A stretch of 64,000 nt of DNA from Pseudofrankia coriaricola (GTDB taxonomy: Bacteria > Actinomycetota > Actinomycetes > Frankiales > Frankiaceae): assembly GCF_001854805.1 (NCBI RefSeq), contig NZ_MBLO01000254.1, positions 1 through 64,000 of the forward strand. Direction: 5' to 3'. Position numbers and translations under genes: made by a program. The notes under the pieces are model-generated. The model searched no databases, was not told the DNA's origin, and saw only the letters and a list, made by a program, of their open reading frames with translations. This document shows positions 50,623 through 59,591 of the stretch, piece by piece. Position 1 is the stretch's first letter. Each line of letters starts with the position of its first letter.

Positions 50623-51507
50623 ATGGACGAGGAAGCACCGTTCTGGTTCGACCATGCGCTGGACGACCGGCCGGAGCACTTCGAGGTCGAGGTCGAAGGC
50701 GCGCGGATCAGTTACCGGTGCTGGGGCGTGCCGGACCTGCCGGCAATCGTGCTCGTGCACGGTGGTGCCGCGCACGCCGGCTGGTGGGACCACATCGCTC
50801 CGCTGATCCCGGACGAGTACCGGGTGGTCGCGCTGGACCTCTCCGGGCACGGTGACAGCGATCGTCGCGACGACTACACGCTGTCCACGTGGGCCGCCGA
50901 GGTGGTCGGCGTGATCGACGACGCCGGCATCGCCTCGCCGCCGATCGTCATCGGGCACAGCATGGGCGGCTGGGTCTCGATCACGACCGCCGCGGAGCAT
51001 CCCGACCGGGTCGCCGGCATCGTGCTGATCGACTCCCCCGTCAGCGAGTACACCCCGGAGGAACGGGCGGCCCGCGACCGGACCGCGTTCGGCCCGCTGC
51101 GGGTCTACGCGACCGTGTCGGAGGCGCTGGCCCGGTTCCGGACCGTCCCGCAGCAGACGCACACCCTGCCGTATGTGATCGAGCACATCGCCCGGAACTC
51201 GATCGGCTCGGTCGAGGGTGGCTGGACCTGGAAGTTCGACCCGAACGTGTTCGGCAACCGGACACCGGCGCCCGAGGTACTGCACAAGGTGCACTGCCGG
51301 GTTGCCCTGTTCCGGGCCGAGAACGGCCTGGTCACGCACGACATCGGCGGTGAGATGTACAACCTGCTGGGCCGGGTCGCGCCGGTGATCGAGATCCCGC
51401 TCGCCGGCCACCACGTCATGCTCGACCAGCCGCTGCTGCTGGTCACCGGCATCCGAACGATCCTCGCCGACTGGGAGCACTCCTCCCCCCAGGAACGCAC
51501 CGACTAG
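50623..51507 (+). CDS. alpha/beta hydrolase
   Basis: 294 residues from ATG 50623 (MDEEAPFWFDHALDD). The HGG oxyanion segment is LVHGGAAHAGWWDH; the nucleophile elbow is GHSMGG; the acid is probably in VALFRAENGLVT; and the late His is in LAGHHVMLDQP. The layout is close to haloalkane dehalogenase/epoxide hydrolase-like esterases, but the substrate is not given by the sequence. GGGAG lies just before the ATG; an in-frame start at 50509 would add an unconserved 38 residues. It converges with another hydrolase. Confidence 0.85.
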   Translation: MDEEAPFWFDHALDDRPEHFEVEVEGARISYRCWGVPDLPAIVLVHGGAAHAGWWDHIAPLIPDEYRVVALDLSGHGDSDRRDDYTLSTWAAEVVGVIDDAGIASPPIVIGHSMGGWVSITTAAEHPDRVAGIVLIDSPVSEYTPEERAARDRTAFGPLRVYATVSEALARFRTVPQQTHTLPYVIEHIARNSIGSVEGGWTWKFDPNVFGNRTPAPEVLHKVHCRVALFRAENGLVTHDIGGEMYNLLGRVAPVIEIPLAGHHVMLDQPLLLVTGIRTILADWEHSSPQERTD

Positions 51508-51810
51508 TGCGGTCCCGTGTCGGACGCTCCGCGCCCCAGACCTCCCTGATCGCTTCGCGATCCGGCAGGGACCCCGACCGGGCGCCGCCTGGTCGGGCGC
51601 GGAGCGCCCTTCCCGCGTGGTTCCAGGTCCAGGTATATGACGGCGGCTGGGCTGGTTCCGGGCTGACGAGGTGGTTGCGTTGGCGCCAGCGCTGAGGCGC
51701 GGTCACCATCTGTGGTTGGGTTTCGCGCATTGCTCGCCAGCACGAAGTCATACCTGCCGCGCGGCTCGACGCCGAAACCCCTGAGTGTCCCGGTCGGATG
51801 CGGGCGTGTG
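51508..51810. other. convergent gap with repeat copy
   Basis: 51535-51590 carries a short copy of the GCAGGRACCC family (cagacctccctgatcgc, then gatccggcagggacccc). The rest is without features. Convergent hydrolase genes end on both sides. Confidence 0.5.
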
Positions 51811-52722
51811 TCACGTCAGGGTTTCGGCGGCCCAGGCGCTGAGGGTGGGGGCGAGGAGGGGCCAGCGGATGAACAGGCTGCCGGCGGTCGCCATCTCGGC
51901 CTGGCGCTCGAGGTACTCGCGGTCACCCCACGGCGGCTCGACGAGGCGCGCGCCCGGCAGCAGGCCGGCCACCGCCTCGGACGTGGCGCGGGGATGGAAC
52001 GGGTCGCTCGCGCCGCCACGGAAGACCAGCGCTGGGGCCTTGATCGCGCGAGCTGCGTCGTCGGACAGGCCAGGGATCCGCTCGTCGGGCCGGGGGCAGT
52101 ATGCCAACATCCAGCGCTGCAGGGTGGCGACGAACCGGTCACGGTCCGCGTCGAGGATCCGCTGGCGGTTGTCCGGGTTGGCGGCGATGGTGCCGGCCCA
52201 GTCGGGCAGGTCGGCGACGGCGGCCATGTCCCGCGTCCAGGCGGTGGTGATGCTGGCGGTGTAGTAGACGTTGCCGAGAATCATCAGGCCCATCGGGCCG
52301 CCGCTGATCCACCAGAGCGCGAGGCCGGCGGCCACCTCGGGATGACGCGCCGCGGTGAGCAGCGAGACGCGGGTGCCGACCGTCGCTCCGATGAGCACCG
52401 CCGGGCCGAGGTCGAGATGGGTGAGCAGCGCGGCCAGGGTATCGGCGTGCATCTCGGGCTCGCTCGGCCCCTCGAAGCAGACGTCCGACTCGCCGCAGTT
52501 GGGCCGGTCCCAGATCAGCACCCGGTCGTTATGGACCGCCAGCGCCTCGGCGAGCTCCCGCACCCCCGGGGTCTCCTTGGTGAAGCGGCCGCCGGTAGTA
52601 ATCACCCACAGCCGGCCCTCGTCCTCGCGGTCGCCGACGCCCTCGCCGTCGCCGTCGCCGTCACCGTCACCGACGAGCTCGTAGGCGATCCGCAGCCCGT
52701 TGACCCGCGCGTATGCCACTGC
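51811..52722 (-). CDS. alpha/beta hydrolase with Thr at the nucleophile position
   Basis: 303 residues from GTG 52722 (MAYARVNGLRIAYELVG). The fold is clear: VITTGGRFTKETPGVRELAE, LIWDRPNCGESDVCFEG, and an acid region PALVFRGGASDPFHP. The elbow reads VLIGATVGTRVSLLTAARHP, so the expected Ser is Thr. An early GDGDGDGDGEGVGD tract comes from GACGGC/GACGGT hexamers and looks like slippage. GAGG lies upstream of the GTG. Either a Thr-dependent enzyme or a non-hydrolytic relative. Confidence 0.8.
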   Translation of the reverse strand, partial: AVAYARVNGLRIAYELVGDGDGDGDGEGVGDREDEGRLWVITTGGRFTKETPGVRELAEALAVHNDRVLIWDRPNCGESDVCFEGPSEPEMHADTLAALLTHLDLGPAVLIGATVGTRVSLLTAARHPEVAAGLALWWISGGPMGLMILGNVYYTASITTAWTRDMAAVADLPDWAGTIAANPDNRQRILDADRDRFVATLQRWMLAYCPRPDERIPGLSDDAARAIKAPALVFRGGASDPFHPRATSEAVAGLLPGARLVEPPWGDREYLERQAEMATAGSLFIRWPLLAPTLSAWAAETLT

Positions 52723-52790
52723 CACCTCTTCGAGAACGTTTCGCCGGTCCGAGACCGTCACCCAGCCAGGCTCTCAGCCCCGCGAACGGC

Positions 52791-54152
52791 TCAGATCGCT
52801 GTTCGGTCGTCCAGTCGCCGTCCGGCGGCAATGCCGCGGGCCGTGGCATCGACCGAGAACGACGCGACCAGCGCACCGTCCTCGGCGTACACCCGGCACT
52901 CCGAATGGGTCATGCCATCACCGGCGAACGTCGAGTGGTGGTGGTAACGCATCCACCGGTCCGCCCGGATCTCGGCGTGCAGCGAGAGGCCGATCGCGTT
53001 GATGCCCATGGACAGGGTGCGATGCGCCTGGTCCTGGCCGATCCCGGCATGCGGACGTAGCGCGGCGGCGATGGAGATGTGCCCGGCAAACTGCGCCAGC
53101 AGGCCGGCGTGCAGCGCCGGGTCCGCCGGAACCTCACGGAAGCGGACCCAGGTGTCGATGACCGGCGGTCCGACCGGGGCGGCTGAGTCGTTGTTGTACG
53201 CCGCGCCGACCATGCGCAGGTCCCGCCCGGTGACCGACATGTCGTAGGGCTCGCTGTCGTACGGGCCGGCGCAGGGTGGTGCCGGGGCCTCGTGCCGAAC
53301 GATGTCAGGCGCGGTGACGTCGAGGAACAGCGTGCCGCTGGCCCGGCGCTTTCCGTCCTGGCTCACCTGGACGCCCAGCGTGCTGAACGTCCGTCCTGAG
53401 CTGAGCTCCTCGAGCTCGAACTCCAGCGGGAGGTTGGCGTCGGCTACTCGGTAGACGACCAGATGCGCCGACACGACGCGCCGCCCGCCGGTGTGCCGCA
53501 TCGCGGCGACGACCGCCTGGCCAAGGATCTGGCTGGCCTCGACGACGGCGCGCCCATGGTTGGGCCGGATGACACTGACATAGCGGCCTTCGCCGGCTGC
53601 CCGCACGTCCATGATGTCGATCAGATCGGCGGCGTCGCCCCAGGTGGGGAACCGCTTGATGGTGGCGTTCCGGGGGTCCTCGCCGGCCACCATGTCGACC
53701 AGCTCGACACGCACCCGGTCATGGTCGAATGCCGCGAGATCCGCTAGCCAGTCGAGTCCCGAAGCAGGCTCGGTGAAGCTCCACAGCACGTCGCGACCGT
53801 CGACCAGGCCGTCGTCCGTGCCTTCCTCCGGGGCATGCCACTCGGCGACCGGGGCCGCGGCCTTGCCGTCGAGGGTCCACAGCTCGCCGGAGCCCTTGAC
53901 CGGGCAGGTCACCCGGCGGCCCTCGTTCTGGAAAAGGTCGAGCCGCACGTCCGCGCGGGGGAAGTACAGCGTCGGCCCCTGCCCCGGCTCGCGGACCCGC
54001 ACCGCCGCCACCGATTCGGCGACCAGCCGGTCCCCCCACCACGCCCTGGCCCGATACGGACACGGGGAGTGTTCAACGGTCAACCCCGCACCCGGTTCGG
54101 CCGCGATTGTCACTGGCTGCACGATCCGGAGCGTAATACTCCCATGCCGCAC
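52791..54152 (-). CDS. DUF427 and acyl-CoA thioesterase fusion
   Basis: 453 residues. The N-terminal DUF427 domain (about 25-165) has CPYRARAWWGDRLVAESVAA and YFPRADVRLDLFQNEG. The C-terminal part (about 170-453) resembles a double hot-dog acyl-CoA thioesterase II, with GRRVVSAHLVVYRVADANLP, TLGVQVSQDGKRRASGTLFL and RYHHHSTFAGDGMTHSECRV (the last with the typical DG and Q/S region). The fusion would link an unassigned domain to thioester hydrolysis. GTG 54152 is the frame start. It lies alone between the hydrolase and the sugar locus. Confidence 0.8.
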   Translation of the reverse strand: MRHGSITLRIVQPVTIAAEPGAGLTVEHSPCPYRARAWWGDRLVAESVAAVRVREPGQGPTLYFPRADVRLDLFQNEGRRVTCPVKGSGELWTLDGKAAAPVAEWHAPEEGTDDGLVDGRDVLWSFTEPASGLDWLADLAAFDHDRVRVELVDMVAGEDPRNATIKRFPTWGDAADLIDIMDVRAAGEGRYVSVIRPNHGRAVVEASQILGQAVVAAMRHTGGRRVVSAHLVVYRVADANLPLEFELEELSSGRTFSTLGVQVSQDGKRRASGTLFLDVTAPDIVRHEAPAPPCAGPYDSEPYDMSVTGRDLRMVGAAYNNDSAAPVGPPVIDTWVRFREVPADPALHAGLLAQFAGHISIAAALRPHAGIGQDQAHRTLSMGINAIGLSLHAEIRADRWMRYHHHSTFAGDGMTHSECRVYAEDGALVASFSVDATARGIAAGRRLDDRTAI

Positions 54153-54450
54153 ACGCCCGTTCTCGCCGGGCGGCAGGACCCTGGAGGAATTGGATACGAT
54201 ACGTGGTCAAGCGCACACGGCTGTACGGGCCGCTGAGGCCCGAAAAACGGCTCCCCGGTAGTCGGACATGGGTCCGCCACGCCGCCGCGGTGGTGCTGCC
54301 TCGTCGCCAGGACCACCGAAGGGCGGACCGTGGCAGATCAGCCTGCCTATAGGCTTGCTCATCCAACACACATTGATGGCAGTGCCGCGAAGTGTGTCAA
54401 CTCAGCCTGTCTATTGACAGGCTGAGTTGACACACTTCGATGTTCGCCGG
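54153..54450. other. gap upstream of the DUF427 gene
   Basis: Contains the perfect hairpin at 54388-54439 and otherwise no gene. The promoter of the DUF427-thioesterase gene is expected here; the patch attggatacgatacgtggtc (54189-54208) might carry it. Confidence 0.4.
54388..54439. terminator. perfect 24-bp hairpin after the LacI gene
   Basis: Arms cgaagtgtgtcaactcagcc.. and its complement, 24 bp each, separated by tatt. The right arm ends 12 bases from the LacI stop. No T run; a terminator for the sugar operon is the simplest call. Confidence 0.6.
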
Positions 54451-55473
54451 TCAGGCGGAGTCGCGGGTGACCAGCGAGGTGGGGAGGATGATCTCGGTCG
54501 GCTCGGTGAACGGGTCCGTGATCCGCGCCAGCAACAGCCGGACCATCTCCTGGCCCATCAGCTCCACCGGCTGGCGGACGGTGGTGAGCGGCGGGTCGGC
54601 ATAGGCGGCGAACGCCGCGTCGTCGAAGCCGACCACGGCGACGTCGTCGGGGACACGTCGGCCGGCCTCCCGCAGCGTGCGCAGCGCGCCCATGGCCATC
54701 AGGTCGGAGGCCGCGAACAGGGCGTCGATGTCCGGGTGGTCGGCAAGCAGCCGGGCAGCCGCCCGCTGCCCGCTTTCCTCGGTGAAGTCACCGACCGCGA
54801 CCCGCCCCGCGGATACCTCGTCGCCGGCCTGGCGGACCGCCTCTGTGAAGCCGCGCAGCCGGTCGATGCCCACGCTCATGTCCGGCGGGCCGGCGATCGT
54901 CGCGAGTCTGCGCCGGCCGGCGCCGAGCAGGTAGCGCGCCGCGTCGCGGGCGCCGCCGACGTTGTCCGCGTCGACGTAGTCGACCGGGTTGCCGGCGAGC
55001 AGGCGGCCCGCCATCACCAGCGGTACCCCGGCGGCGGTGATGGCGTTCGGCATGATGTCGTCACCGTGCAGGGAGATCAGCAGCACGCCGTCGACGTGGC
55101 CGTTGCCGACGTAGCGCAGCGCTCGGTCGCGCTGCGCCTCGCCCTGTGCCTGCAGTAAGACGAGCTGGAACTCGGTGGGGCTGAGCGCCTGGTTCACGCC
55201 GCGCAGCACACTGGCGAAGAACGGGTCGGCGAAGACCGTGTCCGGGCGCTCGTGCACGATCAGCACGAGCGTGTCCGTCCGGCGTGTTACCAGGCTGCGG
55301 GCGGCTCGATTTGGCACGTAGCCCAGTTGGGCGATCGCCTCGTTGACGGCCGCCTGCGCCTCCGCCGACACCCGCGAGGACCCGTTCACCACCCGAGAGA
55401 CGGTCGCCCGGGAGACCCCGGCCAGCTCGGCGACCTCCTCGAGGGTGGGTGCGCGACGCTGCGCCGCCGCCAT
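54451..55473 (-). CDS. LacI-family regulator (BglR/CebR-like)
   Basis: 340 residues from ATG 55473 with CGGGAGGG upstream. The HTH is TLEEVAELAGVSRATVSRVV, with the hinge NGSSRVSAEAQAAVNEAIAQ and LGYVPNRAARSL. The sugar-binding core has FADPFFASVLRGVNQAL, GVLLISLHGDD and VVGFDDAAFAAYADPPLTTV. It is the last gene of the minus-strand sugar operon, after the beta-glucosidase, as in actinobacterial cellobiose systems. Its likely operator lies at 60936-60949 in front of the binding-protein gene. Confidence 0.92.
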   Translation of the reverse strand: MAAAQRRAPTLEEVAELAGVSRATVSRVVNGSSRVSAEAQAAVNEAIAQLGYVPNRAARSLVTRRTDTLVLIVHERPDTVFADPFFASVLRGVNQALSPTEFQLVLLQAQGEAQRDRALRYVGNGHVDGVLLISLHGDDIMPNAITAAGVPLVMAGRLLAGNPVDYVDADNVGGARDAARYLLGAGRRRLATIAGPPDMSVGIDRLRGFTEAVRQAGDEVSAGRVAVGDFTEESGQRAAARLLADHPDIDALFAASDLMAMGALRTLREAGRRVPDDVAVVGFDDAAFAAYADPPLTTVRQPVELMGQEMVRLLLARITDPFTEPTEIILPTSLVTRDSA

Positions 55474-55512
55474 GGTCCCTCCCGGGATCTCGCCCGGATC
55501 GGCCAGGCCCGG

Positions 55513-55548
55513 GGTACCTCCCAGCTGGAGGGTCCGCTGGGAGGTACC
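55513..55548 (-). terminator. intercistronic hairpin between bgl and lacI genes
   Basis: A perfect 12-bp stem (ggtacctcccag / ctgggaggtacc) with a 12-base loop. The arms are the CCTCCCAG unit of the G+C-rich repeat family. It may trim the amount of regulator mRNA relative to the enzyme. Confidence 0.5.
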
Positions 55549-55568
55549 GGGCTGAGCGTCGGCAGCAG

Positions 55569-57011
55569 TCACAGGGTTCCGTTCGCGGCGCGGTGCTCTC
55601 GGATGAGGCGGGAGTACCAGAGCGCGCTGGTCTTCGGGGTGCGGACGAGGGTGTCGAAGTCGACGTGGATAACGCCGAACCTCATCTTGTACCCCTCAGC
55701 CCATTCGTAGTTGTCCAACAGCGACCACACGAAGTATCCCCGCATGTCAACCCCGTCCTGGATAACCTCGCGCACCGCGTCGAGGTGCAGCGCGACGTAC
55801 CGGAGCCGGCCCGGGTCGGGCACGCTCCCGTCAGGAGCGGGTTCGTCCAGGTAGGCTGCGCCGTTCTCGTGCATGTACCAGGGGGTGCCCGGGTAGTCGG
55901 CGGCGAGCCGGCGCAGCAGCGCGGCGAAGCTGCGCGGCCGGATCGGCCAGTCCAGCGCGGTCACGTCCTCGGTGGACTTGACCCGCGTGAGGTTGTCGGC
56001 CGCGACGAAGGGCATCGGCGTCGGGTCCGGGTCGGGGCCGGAGACGACGATGTGCGGGGAGTAGTAGTTGACCCCAACCCAGTCGATGGGCGCCGCGATC
56101 CGTGCCAGGTCACCGTCCGCGATCGGCAGCTCGGCGCCGGCCTTGGCGAAGTCGGCGACGACGTCCGGCGGGTACGAGCCGCGCAGCAGCGGGTCGAGCC
56201 AGAGCCGGATCGACTGGCCGTCGACGAGGCGGACCGCGTCGCGCGCCGCCGGCGAGTCCTCGGGAGACTCCACCGGGATGAGGTTGAGCGTGATCCCGAT
56301 GTCGGACACGCCGCGGGCCCGCAACGCCTCGACGCCGAGCGCGTGCGCGAGGAGCAGGTGGTGCACGGAGCGGACGGCCGCATGGGCGCTCTGCACACCG
56401 GGCGCGTGCCGGCCGGTGAGGTGGCCCTCGAACGCCGAGCACCACGGCTCGTTGAGCGTCGACCAGTGCTTCACCCGGTCACCAAGGGCGGTCGCGACAT
56501 GGTCGGCGTACTCGGCGAACCGGTAGGCCGTCTCCCTGTTGGCCCAGCCGCCCAGGTCCTGCAGCGGCTGCGGCAGGTCCCAGTGGTAGAGGGTCAGCCA
56601 GGGGTCGATCCCGGAGCCGAGCAGCTCGTCGACGAGCCGGTCGTAGAAGGCGAGCCCCGCCGGGTTCACCGGGCCGGATCCGGTCGGAACGACGCGCGGC
56701 CAGGCCACCGAGAACCGGTAGGCGCCGAGGCCGAGCTCGGCCATCAGCGCCACGTCCTCGCGGTACCGGTGGTAATGGCCGACGGCGAGGTCACCGCTCT
56801 CCCCGTCGCGCGTCTTGCCGCGGGTGCGCGCGAACGTGTCCCAGATGCATGGGCCGCGGCCGTCCTCGCCCGTCGCGCCCTCGATCTGGTACGACGAGGT
56901 GGCCGCGCCCCAGACGAAGTCCCCGGGCAGGCCGCCGGCGATCCGCGCCGTCAGCTCGTCGGTCTCGGGCAGACCGGTCGCGCCGGTGGCCGAAGCGGTG
57001 CTGATAGTCAT
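55569..57011 (-). CDS. GH1 beta-glucosidase
   Basis: 480 residues. The family start LPGDFVWGAATSSYQIEGAT, the acid/base Glu in WSTLNEPWC (about residue 175) and the nucleophile Glu in YMHENGAAY (about residue 385) are intact, as are the aglycone-side FVWSLLDNYEWAEGY motif and the subsite motif YHWDLPQPLQDLGGW. No signal peptide, so it acts on imported beta-glucosides such as cellobiose. Its start overlaps the upstream permease stop (ATGA). Regulated together with the ABC genes, most likely by LacI. Confidence 0.95.
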   Translation of the reverse strand: MTISTASATGATGLPETDELTARIAGGLPGDFVWGAATSSYQIEGATGEDGRGPCIWDTFARTRGKTRDGESGDLAVGHYHRYREDVALMAELGLGAYRFSVAWPRVVPTGSGPVNPAGLAFYDRLVDELLGSGIDPWLTLYHWDLPQPLQDLGGWANRETAYRFAEYADHVATALGDRVKHWSTLNEPWCSAFEGHLTGRHAPGVQSAHAAVRSVHHLLLAHALGVEALRARGVSDIGITLNLIPVESPEDSPAARDAVRLVDGQSIRLWLDPLLRGSYPPDVVADFAKAGAELPIADGDLARIAAPIDWVGVNYYSPHIVVSGPDPDPTPMPFVAADNLTRVKSTEDVTALDWPIRPRSFAALLRRLAADYPGTPWYMHENGAAYLDEPAPDGSVPDPGRLRYVALHLDAVREVIQDGVDMRGYFVWSLLDNYEWAEGYKMRFGVIHVDFDTLVRTPKTSALWYSRLIREHRAANGTL

Positions 57012-57937
57012 CCCTTGACCGCGCCTTCCATGATTCCACTGATGATCTGACGGCCGAACACTGCGAAGATCAAAAGAACGGGCAGGGTGCCGAGCGCCGT
57101 GCCGGCCAGGACGAGGGTGTTGTCGCGGTAGTAGCCGGCGGACAGCGTGCTGAGCGCGACCTGCACGGTGGGGTTCTGCGGCGACAGGACGATGAGCGGC
57201 CACATGAAGTCGTTCCACGCCTGCATGAAGGTCAGCAGGCCGAGCACCGCCATCGCGGGGCGCAGCCCGGGCAGGACCACGTGCCAGTAGAGGCCGAACG
57301 TGGAGCACCCGTCCATGCGGCCCGCCTCGAGCAGCTCGTCGGGGATGGCCTGCTCGGTGTACTGCCGCATGAACACCACGCCGAACGCGGTCACCGCCGT
57401 CGGCGCGATCACCGCGATGAGGTGGTTCGCCCAGCCGAACTTCTGCATCTCGATGTAGAGCGGGATGATTCCGAGCTGGACGGGCACCATCATCGTGGCG
57501 ATCACGATGGCGAGCAGCGCGCCCCGGCCGCGGAACCGCAGCTTGGCGAACGCGAACCCGGCTAGCGAGCAGAAGAACAGCGTGCACAGGGTGATCGAGC
57601 CGGCGACGACCAGCGAGTTGATCAGCGCCTTCTCGAACTCCACGGTGTCGAAGACCCGGCGGGCGTTCTCGAAGAAATGGCCGCCGGGGAGGAGCGGCGG
57701 CGGCGTCTGCCCGACGACGTCGTTCGTCCGCGAGGGGATCATGAAGGTCCAGTAGACCGGGAACGCCGAGAGCAGGACGACGACGATGAGGAACGGGTAG
57801 CGCCATAGCCCTCGGCGCTCATCCTCGGAGGCGGGCCCGGGCGCGGGCCGCCTCAGCCGGCGCCAGCCGCCGGAGCGGGGCGGGGCCTGCGGGGAGGCCG
57901 TGTCAGCGTCGCCGGCCTTGTCGATCGTGACGCTCAT
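57008..57937 (-). CDS. sugar ABC permease (MalG type)
   Basis: 309 residues. A Pro-rich N-terminus is followed by six membrane segments (LWRYPFLIVVVLLSAFPVYW to VLLIFAVFGRQII). The EAA loop reads ELLEAGRMDGCSTFGLYWHV and contacts the ATPase. It pairs with the MalF-type permease whose stop it overlaps (four-base overlap). Confidence 0.93.
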   Translation of the reverse strand: MSVTIDKAGDADTASPQAPPRSGGWRRLRRPAPGPASEDERRGLWRYPFLIVVVLLSAFPVYWTFMIPSRTNDVVGQTPPPLLPGGHFFENARRVFDTVEFEKALINSLVVAGSITLCTLFFCSLAGFAFAKLRFRGRGALLAIVIATMMVPVQLGIIPLYIEMQKFGWANHLIAVIAPTAVTAFGVVFMRQYTEQAIPDELLEAGRMDGCSTFGLYWHVVLPGLRPAMAVLGLLTFMQAWNDFMWPLIVLSPQNPTVQVALSTLSAGYYRDNTLVLAGTALGTLPVLLIFAVFGRQIISGIMEGAVKG

Positions 57938-59145
57938 GAGGACCCTCCCGGCGTGCTGTCGTCATTCGCGCTTGCCGGGGCTGGGGCCGGGGCCGGGGAG
58001 GCGGCGGCCTCGGCGGGCCGACCGGCAGCTTGACCAGCGGGCCGGGCGGCAGCCTGACCGGTGGCCCGTCCGGCGGATCCGCCGGACGAGGGACGGCGTG
58101 GGCCACGGTGCCCGAGGCGACGGGTGCCCGGACCTCCCCGACTGGCTCCGCCGATCAAGGAGGAACCCCGGATCCGGGCGCCGCCGCGGGTGAGGAAGTA
58201 CGCGAACGCCGCGAGGATCACCGTCAGGAGGAACATCAGCCAGGCGACGGCCGAGCCGTAGCCGAAGTGCCGCAGCCGGAAGCCCTCCTCGTAGAGGAAC
58301 AGCGCGAGTGTCTGGAACTGGCGGTCGGTGCCGCCGCTGACGCTTCCCGGCGAGATGTCGAACAGCAGGGGCTCGGTGAACAGCTGGATCTGCCCGATGA
58401 GCGAGACGAGCGCCGTGAAGGCGATCGTCGGACGCAGCGCCGGTAACGTCACGTGCCAGAGCTGCCGCCACGTGCCGGCTCCGTCGATCGCCGCGGCCTC
58501 GAACTGCTCCTTCGGGATGGCCTGCATGGCGGCCAGGTAGATCAGCGCGTTGTAGCCCGTCCACCGCCAGACCACCATCATCGCGATGGCGATCTTCGAT
58601 GACCACTCGCCGGCCTGCCAGTTGACGTTGTCGATGCCGACCAGGCCAAGTAGCCAGTTGAACAGGCCGAAGTCGCGGCTGAAGAGCTGGCCGAACACAA
58701 TCGTCACCGCGACGATCGACGTGATGTTGGGCAGTAGAACGCCCATCCGGAACAACATCCGGCCGCGCAGCCGAGCATTGAGGATGTGCGCCAGGATCAG
58801 CGCGAGCGCCAGCTGCGGCACGGTGCACAGCAGCATCAGCTCGAACGTGTTCTTGACGGCGTTCCAGAAGAACTCGTCGTGCAGCAGGTCGGTGTAGTTG
58901 CGCAGCCCGATCATCTTCGCGTCGTTGGGCCGCAGCAGGTCACGGTCGGTCAGCGACACCCAGAACGTGTAGGCCATCGGGAAGAGCCCGAACACGAAGA
59001 AGATCATGAAGAACGGCGCGACGAAACCGTAGGGCGCCGTCACGCCGGTCACCCGCCGGACCGCGGACCGGACCGCCCTCGGCCGGCGCGTCGGCCTTGG
59101 TGGCGGGGCGTCCAGCCCGGACGCCGGAGGTGCTGTGATGGTCAC
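57934..59145 (-). CDS. sugar ABC permease (MalF type)
   Basis: 403 residues from GTG 59145, with GGGAGGAG seven bases upstream. Six membrane segments and the EAA loop QFEAAAIDGAGTWRQLWHVT are normal, ending at FLLTVILAAFAYFLTRGG. The last 85 residues (Gly/Arg/Ala/Pro rich) are unlike other permeases and begin with IRGSSLIGGASRGGPG, which is coded by a copy of the G+C-rich repeat (58128-58178). This tail should be cytoplasmic. Overlaps the next permease gene. Confidence 0.9.
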   Translation of the reverse strand: MTITAPPASGLDAPPPRPTRRPRAVRSAVRRVTGVTAPYGFVAPFFMIFFVFGLFPMAYTFWVSLTDRDLLRPNDAKMIGLRNYTDLLHDEFFWNAVKNTFELMLLCTVPQLALALILAHILNARLRGRMLFRMGVLLPNITSIVAVTIVFGQLFSRDFGLFNWLLGLVGIDNVNWQAGEWSSKIAIAMMVVWRWTGYNALIYLAAMQAIPKEQFEAAAIDGAGTWRQLWHVTLPALRPTIAFTALVSLIGQIQLFTEPLLFDISPGSVSGGTDRQFQTLALFLYEEGFRLRHFGYGSAVAWLMFLLTVILAAFAYFLTRGGARIRGSSLIGGASRGGPGTRRLGHRGPRRPSSGGSAGRATGQAAARPAGQAAGRPAEAAASPAPAPAPASANDDSTPGGSS

Positions 59146-59591
59146 CGAATCTCCTCCCACCCGATCGCAGGGCTGGCTGGTGGTCATGGGCTGGGTCGGT
59201 GGCGGTTTCGCCAATCCGGCAGGAACCCCGGATGGCGAGCCTCGTGCGCGCCAGCCCGGCCCGGGTCAGGGGGACTGGATACTCGCGCGGCCCGCGCCCC
59301 ACGAGACCCGGGCCGCGCACGGGTCTTCGCAGGGACTTCGCCGACGTGCGGCGACCTTTCCCGCTCTCTGGACGGCGGCCCAGGAGGGCAACGGCTGCCC
59401 GGGGCCCGAGGGACGGGGAGCCCATCCCGGGGGCCGCGGCCCCGGGCAGCCGGTCTGGGGGTCGCGCCACGCCGCTGGCGACGGCGCGGCGCGACCTTCC
59501 GGAGGATCAACCATCAGGGCCGGCGTTGATCAGGGCCGGCGTTTCGCTGGCGCCCGGTCCAGGTCCAGGTCAGGTCAGCGGGCTGACCAGG
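59146..59591. other. gap inside the sugar operon
   Basis: A 446-bp spacer between the binding protein and the permeases. 59200-59240 holds a partial copy of the G+C-rich repeat (tttcgccaatccggcaggaac). A short direct repeat, atcagggccggcgt, occurs at about 59512 and 59527. A G+C-rich hairpin (gggggccgcggccccg, about 59426-59441) could process or slow the transcript, which would give more binding protein than permease. Confidence 0.45.

Noticed and set aside
52626-52680. GACGGC/GACGGT tract as a binding site
   Set aside because: It lies within the hydrolase gene and codes alternating Gly and Asp; slippage explains it.
55449-57050. A 533-codon plus-strand frame opposite the beta-glucosidase gene
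   Set aside because: Arg/Gly/Val-rich shadow of a clear GH1 gene on the minus strand.
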